From Rubrivivax sp. (lineage in GTDB: Bacteria > Pseudomonadota > Gammaproteobacteria > Burkholderiales > Burkholderiaceae), in contig JAEUOZ010000018.1 of assembly GCA_016790225.1 (NCBI GenBank), forward strand, positions 1 to 37,029: DNA of 37,029 bases, in the 5' to 3' direction. Positions 25,923 to 32,614 of this stretch are shown here, piece after piece. The translations under genes were made by a program, and so were the position numbers. The notes beneath the pieces were generated by a model. The model saw nothing but the letters and a program-made list of their open reading frames with translations. It searched no databases and had not been told where the DNA came from. Within the stretch, counting starts at the first letter, position 1, and each line of letters begins with the position of its first letter.

Positions 25923-26795
25923 ATGACGGAAACGCCCCTTGAGCACTTCCTGATGCCCGTGACCTCGCTGGACACCTTCGTCGAGCGTGTGCAGGGGGTG
26001 AACCCGGCTGCTGACCGCGCCGAACTGGTCGCGGCCTGGCGCAAGGCGCAACACACCATGAATGCCCTGGCGGGCAGCGAGGATGGCTGCGCCGATGCCT
26101 CTGCGGTGCTGCCCCTGCCGCCGTCCATGGCGGCTGCCACCTCGGCGCTGGCGGGTAACGCGAGCATGGCGCAGGTCTTTGACACGGTACCGGTCGCCTT
26201 CGGTCTGGTGGAGTTCGATGCACTGATGGCCTCTCGTCCCGCGTTGTGGGGCGATCGGCTGTCCCGCTGCGAGGCCCTGGTGCAAGGGGCGGATGACGCT
26301 GACGAACGGCTGGCGGCCTGTTGTCTCAACCCAGCCTTGGGCCAGCCCGAGCTGAAGTCTCACTGGGCGGGCAGTACCTGGACGGTCGTCACCGATGACC
26401 CACAGGCAAGCCTCAGGAAAGAGCCCGTGGCCGGAGGGGTCCATGCGGCGCCCGCGGAGGCTCAATGGCGCGTCGTCTCACCGCCGCCGGTGGTTCACGT
26501 GGCGCGGCACGGTGGGCGGCTGTTGCTGGTCGACGGGCATCACCGCGTGCGCATGCTGCGCAACCTGGGCATCGGCTTCGTGCCCTGCCTGATCTCTGCG
26601 TGTGATGACCTGGACGACGTGCTGCGGGTCGCACCGCACCTGGCGGCGTTGGACGTGGCCCGTTGGTTTGACCTGGCCCGTCCGCCGATGCTGCGCGACC
26701 ACGACCGGCCTTCGCTGGTCCACACCCACCGTGCCTGCCCGCCGCGCCGGCTGATGCAGCTGCGCTGCGAGGCGCAATGGAGCTCGCTGGTCTGA
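25923..26795 (+). CDS. Protein with ParB/sulfiredoxin-like DGHHR motif, function unknown
   Basis: A 290-residue protein I cannot name. The clear motif is HVARHGGRLLLVDGHHRVRM (residues 192-211) followed by LGIGFVPCLI. This matches the GHxR core of the ParB/sulfiredoxin fold, with D204, H206, H207 and R208 at the phosphate-binding position. The N-terminal half is Ala-rich and helical. Proteins of this fold bind or hydrolyse nucleotides, act as nucleases or phosphorylate small molecules. It converges on the kinase-oxygenase gene, with 5 bases between stop codons, so it may share in the neighbouring peptide system or be unrelated. It could act as a nucleotide-dependent modification enzyme; this is only inference. 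Confidence 0.65.
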   Translation: MTETPLEHFLMPVTSLDTFVERVQGVNPAADRAELVAAWRKAQHTMNALAGSEDGCADASAVLPLPPSMAAATSALAGNASMAQVFDTVPVAFGLVEFDALMASRPALWGDRLSRCEALVQGADDADERLAACCLNPALGQPELKSHWAGSTWTVVTDDPQASLRKEPVAGGVHAAPAEAQWRVVSPPPVVHVARHGGRLLLVDGHHRVRMLRNLGIGFVPCLISACDDLDDVLRVAPHLAALDVARWFDLARPPMLRDHDRPSLVHTHRACPPRRLMQLRCEAQWSSLV

Positions 26796-26800
26796 AAGGC

Positions 26801-29014
26801 TCAGGCGGGCGACTGGCTGGCTCTCAGCGCCGCCTTGCACTCCAGGTCCCACCAGGCCACCAGGGGACGGACGGCCTCTTCAGCCTCCTCCAGGTAGCCG
26901 GGCGCAAAGCGCAAGGGCGGCTGCAGGTGGTAGTTGCGGCAATCGCGAAACCACGGCCTTGAGTACACAAGGTTCAGGATGGGTCTGACCTGATCGGAAC
27001 GATTGCCCCGACCAAAGTGGACGACGGCGTAATCGACCAGCAGGCAGGAGCCCAGCGGAACTTCAGGCACCTGATGAGGAAGTTCTTCCAGCGCGGTGTT
27101 CAGCGGGACGCCCTGTGAGCCCTTGTAGACGGCGGTGGCGCCCGTGCGCTCGTTCATTTCCAGCAAGGGCAGGATGACCTGTGCCGCAAAGGTAGGCGCA
27201 CCCTCTTGCCAACCCTCCTCTTCGAACAAGGCGGTGTGATCCTTGTGCGCGCCCTGGTCCGCGCTGCCCGGCAGCGACACCACCGCGGTGTAGGCGCTCA
27301 GGATGCACTCGCTGCCCAGAAGCTCCCTCATCAGCGGCAGAAAGAGGCCCGAGGCAACCATCGTCGGTGCGCCGAAAGTGCTGTCAAGGGTCATGGTCAA
27401 CATATACCGCCGATTGCCCACGTGCAGGACATCCTCGGGCAGCTGGCCATTCAGATAGCGCGCCTGCTGGCGTTCGAAGGCCTGCTGCAGCCGGGTCATT
27501 TCGGAAAGCGAGAAGACGCCATCGAGCTGAACGGCGCCTTGCTGGCGGAAGAGGCGCAGCACCAGCGCATGGGTGCATGCATCCAGCTTCCCTCGCTCAC
27601 GCTCCGCGTCGCTGACCGGGACACGCGGCCATCCCTGCGGTGCGTGGCCTAGGGCGAGGCACTCCATCACCTGAGATACACGCACCCCCAGCGCGCGCAG
27701 CGTCGGGCTGTCGCCAACCCGAGCCTGCGCGGTTTTCAGCAGGTCTTGGCATCCCTCCATGTCCAGCCGGTCCAAGCGAAGCTGCAGCGCATGAGCCCGG
27801 GCCTCGTCATCGTTGTCGGAGAGCTTCAGCAGCTCCAGCCAGGCTTCTTCCGCCACGTCGGCAGAGCCCAGGCGCTCTGACAACCTGGCATAACGCCTGA
27901 TCAGAGCAGCATCGTCGGGTGCATGGGCCAGGCGGTCTTGAACCAGACGGTGCGCGCGCGCCCATTCGGCCTGCGCCTCATACTCGTCTGCTGCAGCGAT
28001 GGCCCGGGCCGGGTCTTTCGAGGCCAGCCAGTCGCAGAGATCCAGCAGATCACTCAGGCGTTGGCTGAGTGTGCCGGCGGCAGCGCTGACATCGGCGTCG
28101 CCGGGATAGCGCCCGAAGCTGGCCAGAAAGCGCATCTGTCCCGCGCACAGGGCCCCAGGCAGGGCGTCCAGCAAGGTCGCTCGCGGGGCGTAGCCGCCCT
28201 TGGCCAGCACGTCGACGTAGGCCTCGATCACGCGACCCTCGACCGTCTGTGGGGCCTGCGTGCCCTCGGCCATGCGGCGCAGAAGGGCCACGGCCACGGC
28301 GCAGCCGGACATCAGCCCATGAAGGCACAGGCCGGCCGGGCCCACTGCGAGTTCATCCCAGTCGAAGAACACGACCCGGCCATCAGCGTGGCGGGCGGCA
28401 TTGCCGAGGTGAAGGTCACCATGCGAGACGGTCTGCGGCAAGCCTTCGGCGCGCGCCACCAGCTGTGCCAGCAGGTCTGCGCGCGAGCGAATCAAGCGTG
28501 TGTAGCGATTGGCCGCCTCCGGCCCCACGAAGTGGGCCACACCCCATGCTTCAGCCGGACGTTCCAGAAAGGCCAGCAGCTCCGTGATCGCATCCGCCAG
28601 CCGGATGGGCTGCAGCCGGGCCAACAGATCAGCGTCCGATGCCGCTTTCATCTGCAGTCTTGCCAGCGCGGTGGCCACCTCCGCAGCCTCTTCGGGTTCG
28701 CCCTGGAACGCCGTGCCGCCGTGCGCTTCGAGGAGCATCCATGCTTTGTCGGGGTCCGATGCCAGCAGCCTCGGCATCTCGCGTGCGAAGCGCTCGGCCA
28801 GGAGCGCATAGCGTCGAACCTGCGCACTCTGAGACAAGGGCAACACCTTCAGGTAAGCCGACGCCGTCTCCGTGCTCAGAAGATAGGTGCTGGCCCAGTT
28901 GCGCTGGCTGATGGTGTGGACGGCAGCGGCTGGCCACGCGGCGCAAGCCCACGCGATCGCATCACTGTGGTCGGCCGGCAGGCCGGCGGGCAGTGCTGGG
29001 AGTGTCACTCGCAT
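26801..29014 (-). CDS. Fusion of APH-type kinase, helical repeats and Fe(II)/2OG oxygenase (PhyH-like)
   Basis: A 737-residue multidomain enzyme. Residues ~1-300 form an APH/choline-kinase-like domain: HGDLHLGN gives catalytic D200 and N205 (H198), and VVFFDWDELAVGP gives metal-binding D218/D220. Residues ~330-455 are TPR-like helical repeats. Residues ~480-715 are a PhyH-type oxygenase: HKDH gives iron ligands H590 and D592, the distal ligand is probably H666 in DYAVVHFGRGN, and an Arg near 672-678 could bind 2-oxoglutarate. ATG overlaps the SET gene stop by one base (TGATG). APH-fold kinases include hydroxylysine kinase, and oxygenases of this kind hydroxylate lysine, so one protein could hydroxylate and then phosphorylate lysines of the nearby peptide. 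Alternative: small-molecule modification. Confidence 0.85.
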   Translation of the reverse strand: MRVTLPALPAGLPADHSDAIAWACAAWPAAAVHTISQRNWASTYLLSTETASAYLKVLPLSQSAQVRRYALLAERFAREMPRLLASDPDKAWMLLEAHGGTAFQGEPEEAAEVATALARLQMKAASDADLLARLQPIRLADAITELLAFLERPAEAWGVAHFVGPEAANRYTRLIRSRADLLAQLVARAEGLPQTVSHGDLHLGNAARHADGRVVFFDWDELAVGPAGLCLHGLMSGCAVAVALLRRMAEGTQAPQTVEGRVIEAYVDVLAKGGYAPRATLLDALPGALCAGQMRFLASFGRYPGDADVSAAAGTLSQRLSDLLDLCDWLASKDPARAIAAADEYEAQAEWARAHRLVQDRLAHAPDDAALIRRYARLSERLGSADVAEEAWLELLKLSDNDDEARAHALQLRLDRLDMEGCQDLLKTAQARVGDSPTLRALGVRVSQVMECLALGHAPQGWPRVPVSDAERERGKLDACTHALVLRLFRQQGAVQLDGVFSLSEMTRLQQAFERQQARYLNGQLPEDVLHVGNRRYMLTMTLDSTFGAPTMVASGLFLPLMRELLGSECILSAYTAVVSLPGSADQGAHKDHTALFEEEGWQEGAPTFAAQVILPLLEMNERTGATAVYKGSQGVPLNTALEELPHQVPEVPLGSCLLVDYAVVHFGRGNRSDQVRPILNLVYSRPWFRDCRNYHLQPPLRFAPGYLEEAEEAVRPLVAWWDLECKAALRASQSPA

Positions 29015-29484
29015 CAGTCCTTGATCAGGGCGATGTCGTGCCGTTCAAACCAGTGGTCGTCCTCGGCTTCGTGATGCCCGCCGTCTCCGCTGTAGTTGAT
29101 CGTCAGTTCTTCACCGACTTCGATCCGGCGCACGGCGATGTAGCGCATCACCGCACCCCGGGCGTCGGCCTCGTAGCGCAGGCTCGACGGGTTGGCGTGG
29201 TTGTACATGCTGCCGTAGCCCAGTGAGACGGCGTGGGAGCGCGGGACACCCGTCAGGTTCTCCCAGTCGAACACGTAGGTCTTCAGCAGCTCCGGCAGGT
29301 CATCGAAGTCGCATCGCAGGACCAGGACCGGAGCCGTTTCAACCACCTCTCCGGGCTCGAAGCCGCGCTGCGCAAACACGCCGCGGCCGCGGGCAGTGCC
29401 GGTTTCGCAGATCGCCAGCGGCGGCGATTCCAGAGGCGTAGCGGTTACCACGCGTCGATTCTTGGTCAATGTCTGACTCTCCAT
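29014..29484 (-). CDS. Small SET-domain protein (putative lysine methyltransferase)
   Basis: A 156-residue protein that is nearly all SET domain. The first motif is ARGRGVFAQRGFEPGEVVE (31-49). The pseudoknot motif is YGSMYNHANPSSLRY with N95 and H96, which bind the S-adenosylmethionine. The closing motif is GEELTINYSG with catalytic-type Tyr131. SET enzymes methylate lysine side chains. They are common in eukaryotes and uncommon in bacteria, where a few modify ribosomal or host proteins. Here the gene follows the lysine-rich peptide gene and is coupled to the kinase-oxygenase gene, so the peptide is the obvious candidate substrate. The post-SET zinc site is absent, as in other short bacterial forms. 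Confidence 0.88.
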   Translation of the reverse strand: MESQTLTKNRRVVTATPLESPPLAICETGTARGRGVFAQRGFEPGEVVETAPVLVLRCDFDDLPELLKTYVFDWENLTGVPRSHAVSLGYGSMYNHANPSSLRYEADARGAVMRYIAVRRIEVGEELTINYSGDGGHHEAEDDHWFERHDIALIKD

Positions 29485-29654
29485 GGCCCCCCGGCGCTGC
29501 CAGGCGGCATGGCTGACGAGGCTAGTTCTGGTTATCGGCCGAGCCGCTCTCCGTCTGTAGAGGGGGCTTTGGCTGCCCCGCCGGGGCCGATGCGCCGCCC
29601 TGCCTGTTGCACGGGGAATGGAGCGCCAATGTGTTCAGGAGCCCCTGATGGGAC

Positions 29655-29676
29655 AAAGCCCGCGAGCGCGGGCTTT
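29655..29676 (-). terminator. Hairpin between peptide gene and modification genes
   Basis: AAAGCCCGCG (29655-29664) pairs with CGCGGGCTTT (29667-29676), ten perfect pairs. It lies 54 bases after the peptide stop codon and 171 bases before the SET start. On the minus strand the stem ends in GGGCTTTGTCC, a weak U-stretch. It probably stops most transcripts so that peptide mRNA exceeds enzyme mRNA, as in many peptide operons; it could also act in the other direction. Confidence 0.65.
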
Positions 29677-29730
29677 ACTCAAGACTCAAGCCAAGGATCG
29701 AGGCCCTTCAGGCCTCAACCGGGCGAGGGC

Positions 29731-29922
29731 TTACCACTTGGAGCCGCCGCCGCCACCGCCGCCGCCACCACCACCCTTGTGGCCGCCCTTGCCGCCCTTG
29801 CCACCCTTGCCACCCTTGCCACCCTTGCCACCCTTGCTGCCGCCACAGCCCTTGCTCTTGCTCTTGCTCTTCTTGCCACCGCCGGCAGCCACCAGCATCT
29901 CTTCCAGAGTCAGTACACGCAT
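29731..29922 (-). CDS. Lysine/glycine-repeat peptide with double-glycine leader
   Basis: A 63-residue protein. Residues 1-15 read MRVLTLEEMLVAAGG, the pattern of double-glycine leader peptides of bacteriocins and microcins. The core begins GKKSKSKSKGCGGSK, then carries six KGG repeats (30-47), HK, eleven Gly (50-60) and the tail SKW. It holds 13 lysines and one Cys (C26). The start has a strong AGGAG 7 bases upstream of ATG. The SET and kinase-oxygenase genes follow on the same strand. No C39 peptidase transporter is in the window, so export would depend on genes elsewhere. It could be an antimicrobial peptide, a surface or mineral-binding polycation, or a peptide scaffold for lysine modification. 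The leader is a motif judgement, not a search. Confidence 0.8.
   Translation of the reverse strand: MRVLTLEEMLVAAGGGKKSKSKSKGCGGSKGGKGGKGGKGGKGGKGGHKGGGGGGGGGGGSKW
29743..29775 (-). repeat. Poly-glycine codon tract in the peptide gene
   Basis: Eleven consecutive Gly codons encode residues 50-60. The tract is simple-sequence DNA and likely to vary in length between strains. Confidence 0.85.
29782..29835 (-). repeat. Six tandem 9-bp repeats encoding KGG
   Basis: The unit on the coding strand is AAGGGTGGC, with AAGGGCGGC in two copies. The near-identical DNA suggests recent expansion by slippage and means that the number of lysines can change without a frameshift. Confidence 0.9.
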
Positions 29923-30181
29923 TGAAATTCTCCTAATGATCGGAAACCCTGATGCAACAGCCCCACCTGCATCAACCCCGCAAGGGTGCAGCTTGCCGCG
30001 AATCTCGCAACAATTCAACTCAGTTGTATCGGTGCGTAACTGCACTATAACTGGCTCAGCACCTGTTGTGTCGATAGCCCACCCCCCGCTACAGCAATCA
30101 GGGAAACCCTGACCTGCCGATGGTCGTTTGTCATCCCCCGGCAAGCTTTGCAAGCCACCCGGTCCGTGGCGAGCGCTAGGG
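29923..30181 (-). promoter_or_regulatory. Upstream region of the lysine-rich peptide gene
   Basis: This 259-base gap is more AT-rich than its surroundings near 30000-30060. A possible -10 (TATAGT on the minus strand, 30044-30049) has a poor -35 (TCGACA, 30069-30074) at 19 bases, leaving a long leader. Two symmetric elements are seen: CAACT-C-AGTTG at 30016-30026 and TCAGGG-AAA-CCCTGA at 30098-30112. The latter may also terminate the glycosyltransferase transcript. GGAAACCCTGA occurs twice (from 29942 and from 30102). Confidence 0.3.
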
Positions 30182-30805
30182 TCAGGCCCTCGCCAATCCG
30201 ACCAGCCAGCCCGGCGGCAGGCTGGCCAGGTCAGCCGGCCGGTCGATATCGGCCACGGGCGGCAGTTCCGCCCAGCCAACACGCGCCGCGCGCAGCCGTT
30301 CCCGCGTGTCGGCCATCACGCGCTCATGGCTCCAGCGCATGCCGGAGAACCAGCGAGGATCGGCTCGCTTCAGCCCCACGAGCACATAGCCGCCGTCGCG
30401 GGCCGGGACAAAGACCGCCTCGTGCGTCTCCAGGGCCTGCGCGGCCTGGCGCAGCATGGGGGCGTCCAGCGTCGGCGCATCAGTGCCGATCAGCAGCGCA
30501 CGGCCGTGTTGCTGCAAGACACGCACAAAGGCACGGTGCATGCGCTGGCCAAGATCGCCGCCGCCCTGCTCGGCCAGCCCAGCGCCGTGCGCGGCCGCGG
30601 CCGCATGCAGCGCCGGGTGCCGGGCATCGGGTGCGGCACAGAGTTCCACCGGGCCCAGATCGGCGGCTGCCGCCTGCGCCAGGGCATGCTGCAGCATGCG
30701 CTGCGCCAGTGCCGCGGCACCCGCCTCGCCGAGCGCCGGCGCCAGGCGTGTCTTCGCCTGGCCGGGCACGGGAGCCTTGGCAAAGACGATGACGGCGGTG
30801 CTCAA
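30182..30805 (-). CDS. TIGR04282-type glycosyltransferase (arsenosugar set)
   Basis: A 207-residue GT-A-fold protein. It opens VIVFAKAPVPGQAKTRLAPALG, has IGTDAPTLDAPMLRQA as nucleotide-sugar/metal site and DGGYVLVGL. These are the hallmarks of the small family named for its neighbourhood with ArsS. The start is TTG at 30805, overlapping the previous stop as TTGA, which gives the normal family length; a longer ATG reading to 30868 would run far into the upstream gene. It is the last of three coupled genes. Reaction not proven for the family; transfer of a sugar or nucleotide group to an organoarsenical precursor is the common proposal. Confidence 0.82.
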   Translation of the reverse strand: MSTAVIVFAKAPVPGQAKTRLAPALGEAGAAALAQRMLQHALAQAAAADLGPVELCAAPDARHPALHAAAAAHGAGLAEQGGGDLGQRMHRAFVRVLQQHGRALLIGTDAPTLDAPMLRQAAQALETHEAVFVPARDGGYVLVGLKRADPRWFSGMRWSHERVMADTRERLRAARVGWAELPPVADIDRPADLASLPPGWLVGLARA

Positions 30806-31479
30806 CGGTAGGCTTCCGCCAGCCGCGCGGCCGGCTCGCCCCGCCAGTAGCGCCAGCGAAGCCGCCACATCAGGATGATGGTGCGCCAGACACCGCGCTG
30901 CTCCCAGCGGCGGCCCGAGGTGCTGACCTGCGCGCGCAGGCAGGCCGGCCGGCCCAGGCGCTTCAAGCGCCGCGAGAGCTCGATGTCTTCCATCAAGGGC
31001 TGCAGCGCAAAGGCACCTACCTGGTCAAAGGCCTCTCGCGTGACGAAGATGGCCTGATCGCCGGTGGCGATGCCGCTCCAGCGGGAGCGCAGGTTCATCA
31101 GGGCCGATACGACACGCAGCATCCGCGGCCGGCCCTCGATGCGCACGTCAAAGCGCCCCCAGCAGGCGCCATCGGCCAGGGCCTCCAGCACCAGCCCGTC
31201 GGCCCGCGGAGGCAGCCGGGTGTCGGCGTGAAGAAACAGCAGCACCTCGGCCCGAGCCGCTGCCGCCCCCGCATTCATCTGCGCCGCACGGCCCCGGGCT
31301 GAGCTGAGCACCGTGTCCACCCAGGGCGCCGCGCGCTGCGCCGTGCCGTCGCTGCTCTCGCCATCGGCCAGCACAACTTCCACGCCCCGCGCGCGCAAGG
31401 GCTGCAGGGCCTGCAGACTGGCCTCGATCAGTGCCGCCTCGTTCAAGGCCGGCACCACGATCGACAGGCTGGGCTTCAT
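30802..31479 (-). CDS. TIGR04283-type glycosyltransferase (arsenosugar set)
   Basis: A 225-residue family 2 glycosyltransferase. It begins LSIVVPALNEAALIEASL, followed by VVLADGESSDGT, a GRAAQMNAGA segment, LLFLHADTRLP (DxD-like metal site HAD) and a PLMEDIELSRRLKRLG acceptor motif near the C-terminus. The ATG at 31479 overlaps the radical SAM gene stop as ATGA and gives the family length. A longer frame to 31701 lies inside the radical SAM gene. It probably acts with the neighbouring TIGR04282 protein. The product is inferred from family context only. Confidence 0.88.
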   Translation of the reverse strand: MKPSLSIVVPALNEAALIEASLQALQPLRARGVEVVLADGESSDGTAQRAAPWVDTVLSSARGRAAQMNAGAAAARAEVLLFLHADTRLPPRADGLVLEALADGACWGRFDVRIEGRPRMLRVVSALMNLRSRWSGIATGDQAIFVTREAFDQVGAFALQPLMEDIELSRRLKRLGRPACLRAQVSTSGRRWEQRGVWRTIILMWRLRWRYWRGEPAARLAEAYR

Positions 31480-32447
31480 CCCGCTTCCTTCAACGCGCCA
31501 CCACAGCTGCTGCCCTGCCCGGCCGTGCAGCCATAACAGTGATCGGCGACACGGATGTCCGTGACGGCCGCGTCGCTGTACAGCAGGTCGCGCAGGTGCG
31601 GCCGGGGGCGCCCGTCCAGGCGGGCGCGCAGGCCCAGCATCTGGTTGAAGTCGCAGTCGTACAGAAAGCCCTCCCAGTCGACACTCAGCAGGCTGCGGCA
31701 CATCACCGTCTCCAGATGCTCGGCACGATGGCTGCCACGCAGAAGCTGCATGTACGCGCCAAACCTGCCCTGGCTGACCAGGGTGCTGCCAAAGCGCTGG
31801 ATGGGCATGTTGGTCAGCGCAAACAGGTGATCGAAGCGGATGCCGAAGTGCTGCAGCAACTCTCGCTTGTAGTCGGCCTCCAGCGGCCCCTGCGGCGGCG
31901 GCAGCGAAGGGCCCTGCGGGTTGTAGACCAGATTGAGCACCAGGCCGCGCGCCGGATCACCGTAGCCCAGGGCGTTGAGTTCGCGCAGGCCGGCGATGCT
32001 GCGCTCGAAGACGCCATCGCCGCGCTGCCGATCAACGTTGGCCGGCGAGTAGCACGGCAGCGAGGCGGTCACTTCGACACCCTGCTCGGCCATGAAAGCC
32101 GCCAGACCTTCCTGCCCCGGTTCAGACAGGATGGTGAGGTTGCAGCGGTCGATCACGCGCAGGCCCAACGCCCGGGCCTGCCGGACAAGATGGCGAAAGT
32201 GCGGGTTCAGCTCGGGGGCACCGCCGGTGAGATCCAAGGTCGAGACCTTGCGCTCGCGCAGTGCCTCCAGCACCAGCGCGACCGTGTCGGCATCCATCAT
32301 CTCGGTGCGCTGCGGGCTGGCAGCCACATGGCAGTGCAGGCAGCTCTGGTTGCAGCGGTAGCCGAGATTGACCTGCAAGGTCTCCAGCGCACGGCGACGG
32401 ATGGACGGGAAATCGGTGGCTGCGAGCAAGGGCAAGGTCGGGTGCAT
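31476..32447 (-). CDS. arsS: Radical SAM protein, arsenosugar biosynthesis type
   Basis: A 323-residue radical SAM enzyme. The iron-sulfur motif CNQSCLHC provides C32, C36 and C39, followed by TLDLTGGAPELNPHF. The C-terminal part carries CRSLLSVDWEGFLYDCDFNQ and a Cys-rich end CYGCTAGQGSSCGG, both typical of the ArsS family. Members form a 5'-deoxyadenosyl-arsenic compound on the way to arsenosugars. The family includes selenoproteins; here no in-frame TGA interrupts the frame, so it is the Cys form. It is first of three overlapping genes with two glycosyltransferases. No arsM is in the window. Confidence 0.85.
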   Translation of the reverse strand: MHPTLPLLAATDFPSIRRRALETLQVNLGYRCNQSCLHCHVAASPQRTEMMDADTVALVLEALRERKVSTLDLTGGAPELNPHFRHLVRQARALGLRVIDRCNLTILSEPGQEGLAAFMAEQGVEVTASLPCYSPANVDRQRGDGVFERSIAGLRELNALGYGDPARGLVLNLVYNPQGPSLPPPQGPLEADYKRELLQHFGIRFDHLFALTNMPIQRFGSTLVSQGRFGAYMQLLRGSHRAEHLETVMCRSLLSVDWEGFLYDCDFNQMLGLRARLDGRPRPHLRDLLYSDAAVTDIRVADHCYGCTAGQGSSCGGALKEAG

Positions 32448-32614
32448 CGAGGCGTGCCGGTGAGGGGTTGGGTCGCGTGGGCGTGAAGCACCCTATTCGC
32501 GACACGACCCGAAGCGGTTACACCCAGAGCTCGACCAGGGTCTGCGGGGGCCGTCAGTTGCGTCGTGCACAATTTTCTGACCGCGCCGTCGGCGCATCAC
32601 AGCCCAGGACACGC
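32448..32614. promoter_or_regulatory. Divergent region between arsS and the lipoprotein gene
   Basis: 167 bases between divergent genes must hold both promoters. An AT-rich patch around 32565-32580 (CACAATTTTCTGA) is the likeliest promoter area for the plus-strand gene. No clear operator was identified. Confidence 0.35.

Noticed and set aside
29782..29835. Short tandem repeats considered as a CRISPR-like or satellite array
   Set aside because: The 9-bp units are contiguous, without spacers, and lie in frame inside the peptide gene.
29618..30112. Plus-strand frame encoding a long poly-proline/leucine stretch
   Set aside because: It is the reverse reading of the KGG and poly-Gly codons of the peptide gene, which has a good ribosome-binding site and leader.
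31476..32447. Radical SAM protein considered as a maturase of the lysine-rich peptide
   Set aside because: C-terminal Cys motifs and the two coupled glycosyltransferases match the arsenosugar-type set, and it is separated from the peptide by 258 bases with a possible terminator; kept only as a point to check.
32468..32614. N-terminal extension of the lipoprotein hydrolase
   Set aside because: A signal peptide and lipobox follow the ATG at 32615; the extension lies in the divergent promoter region.
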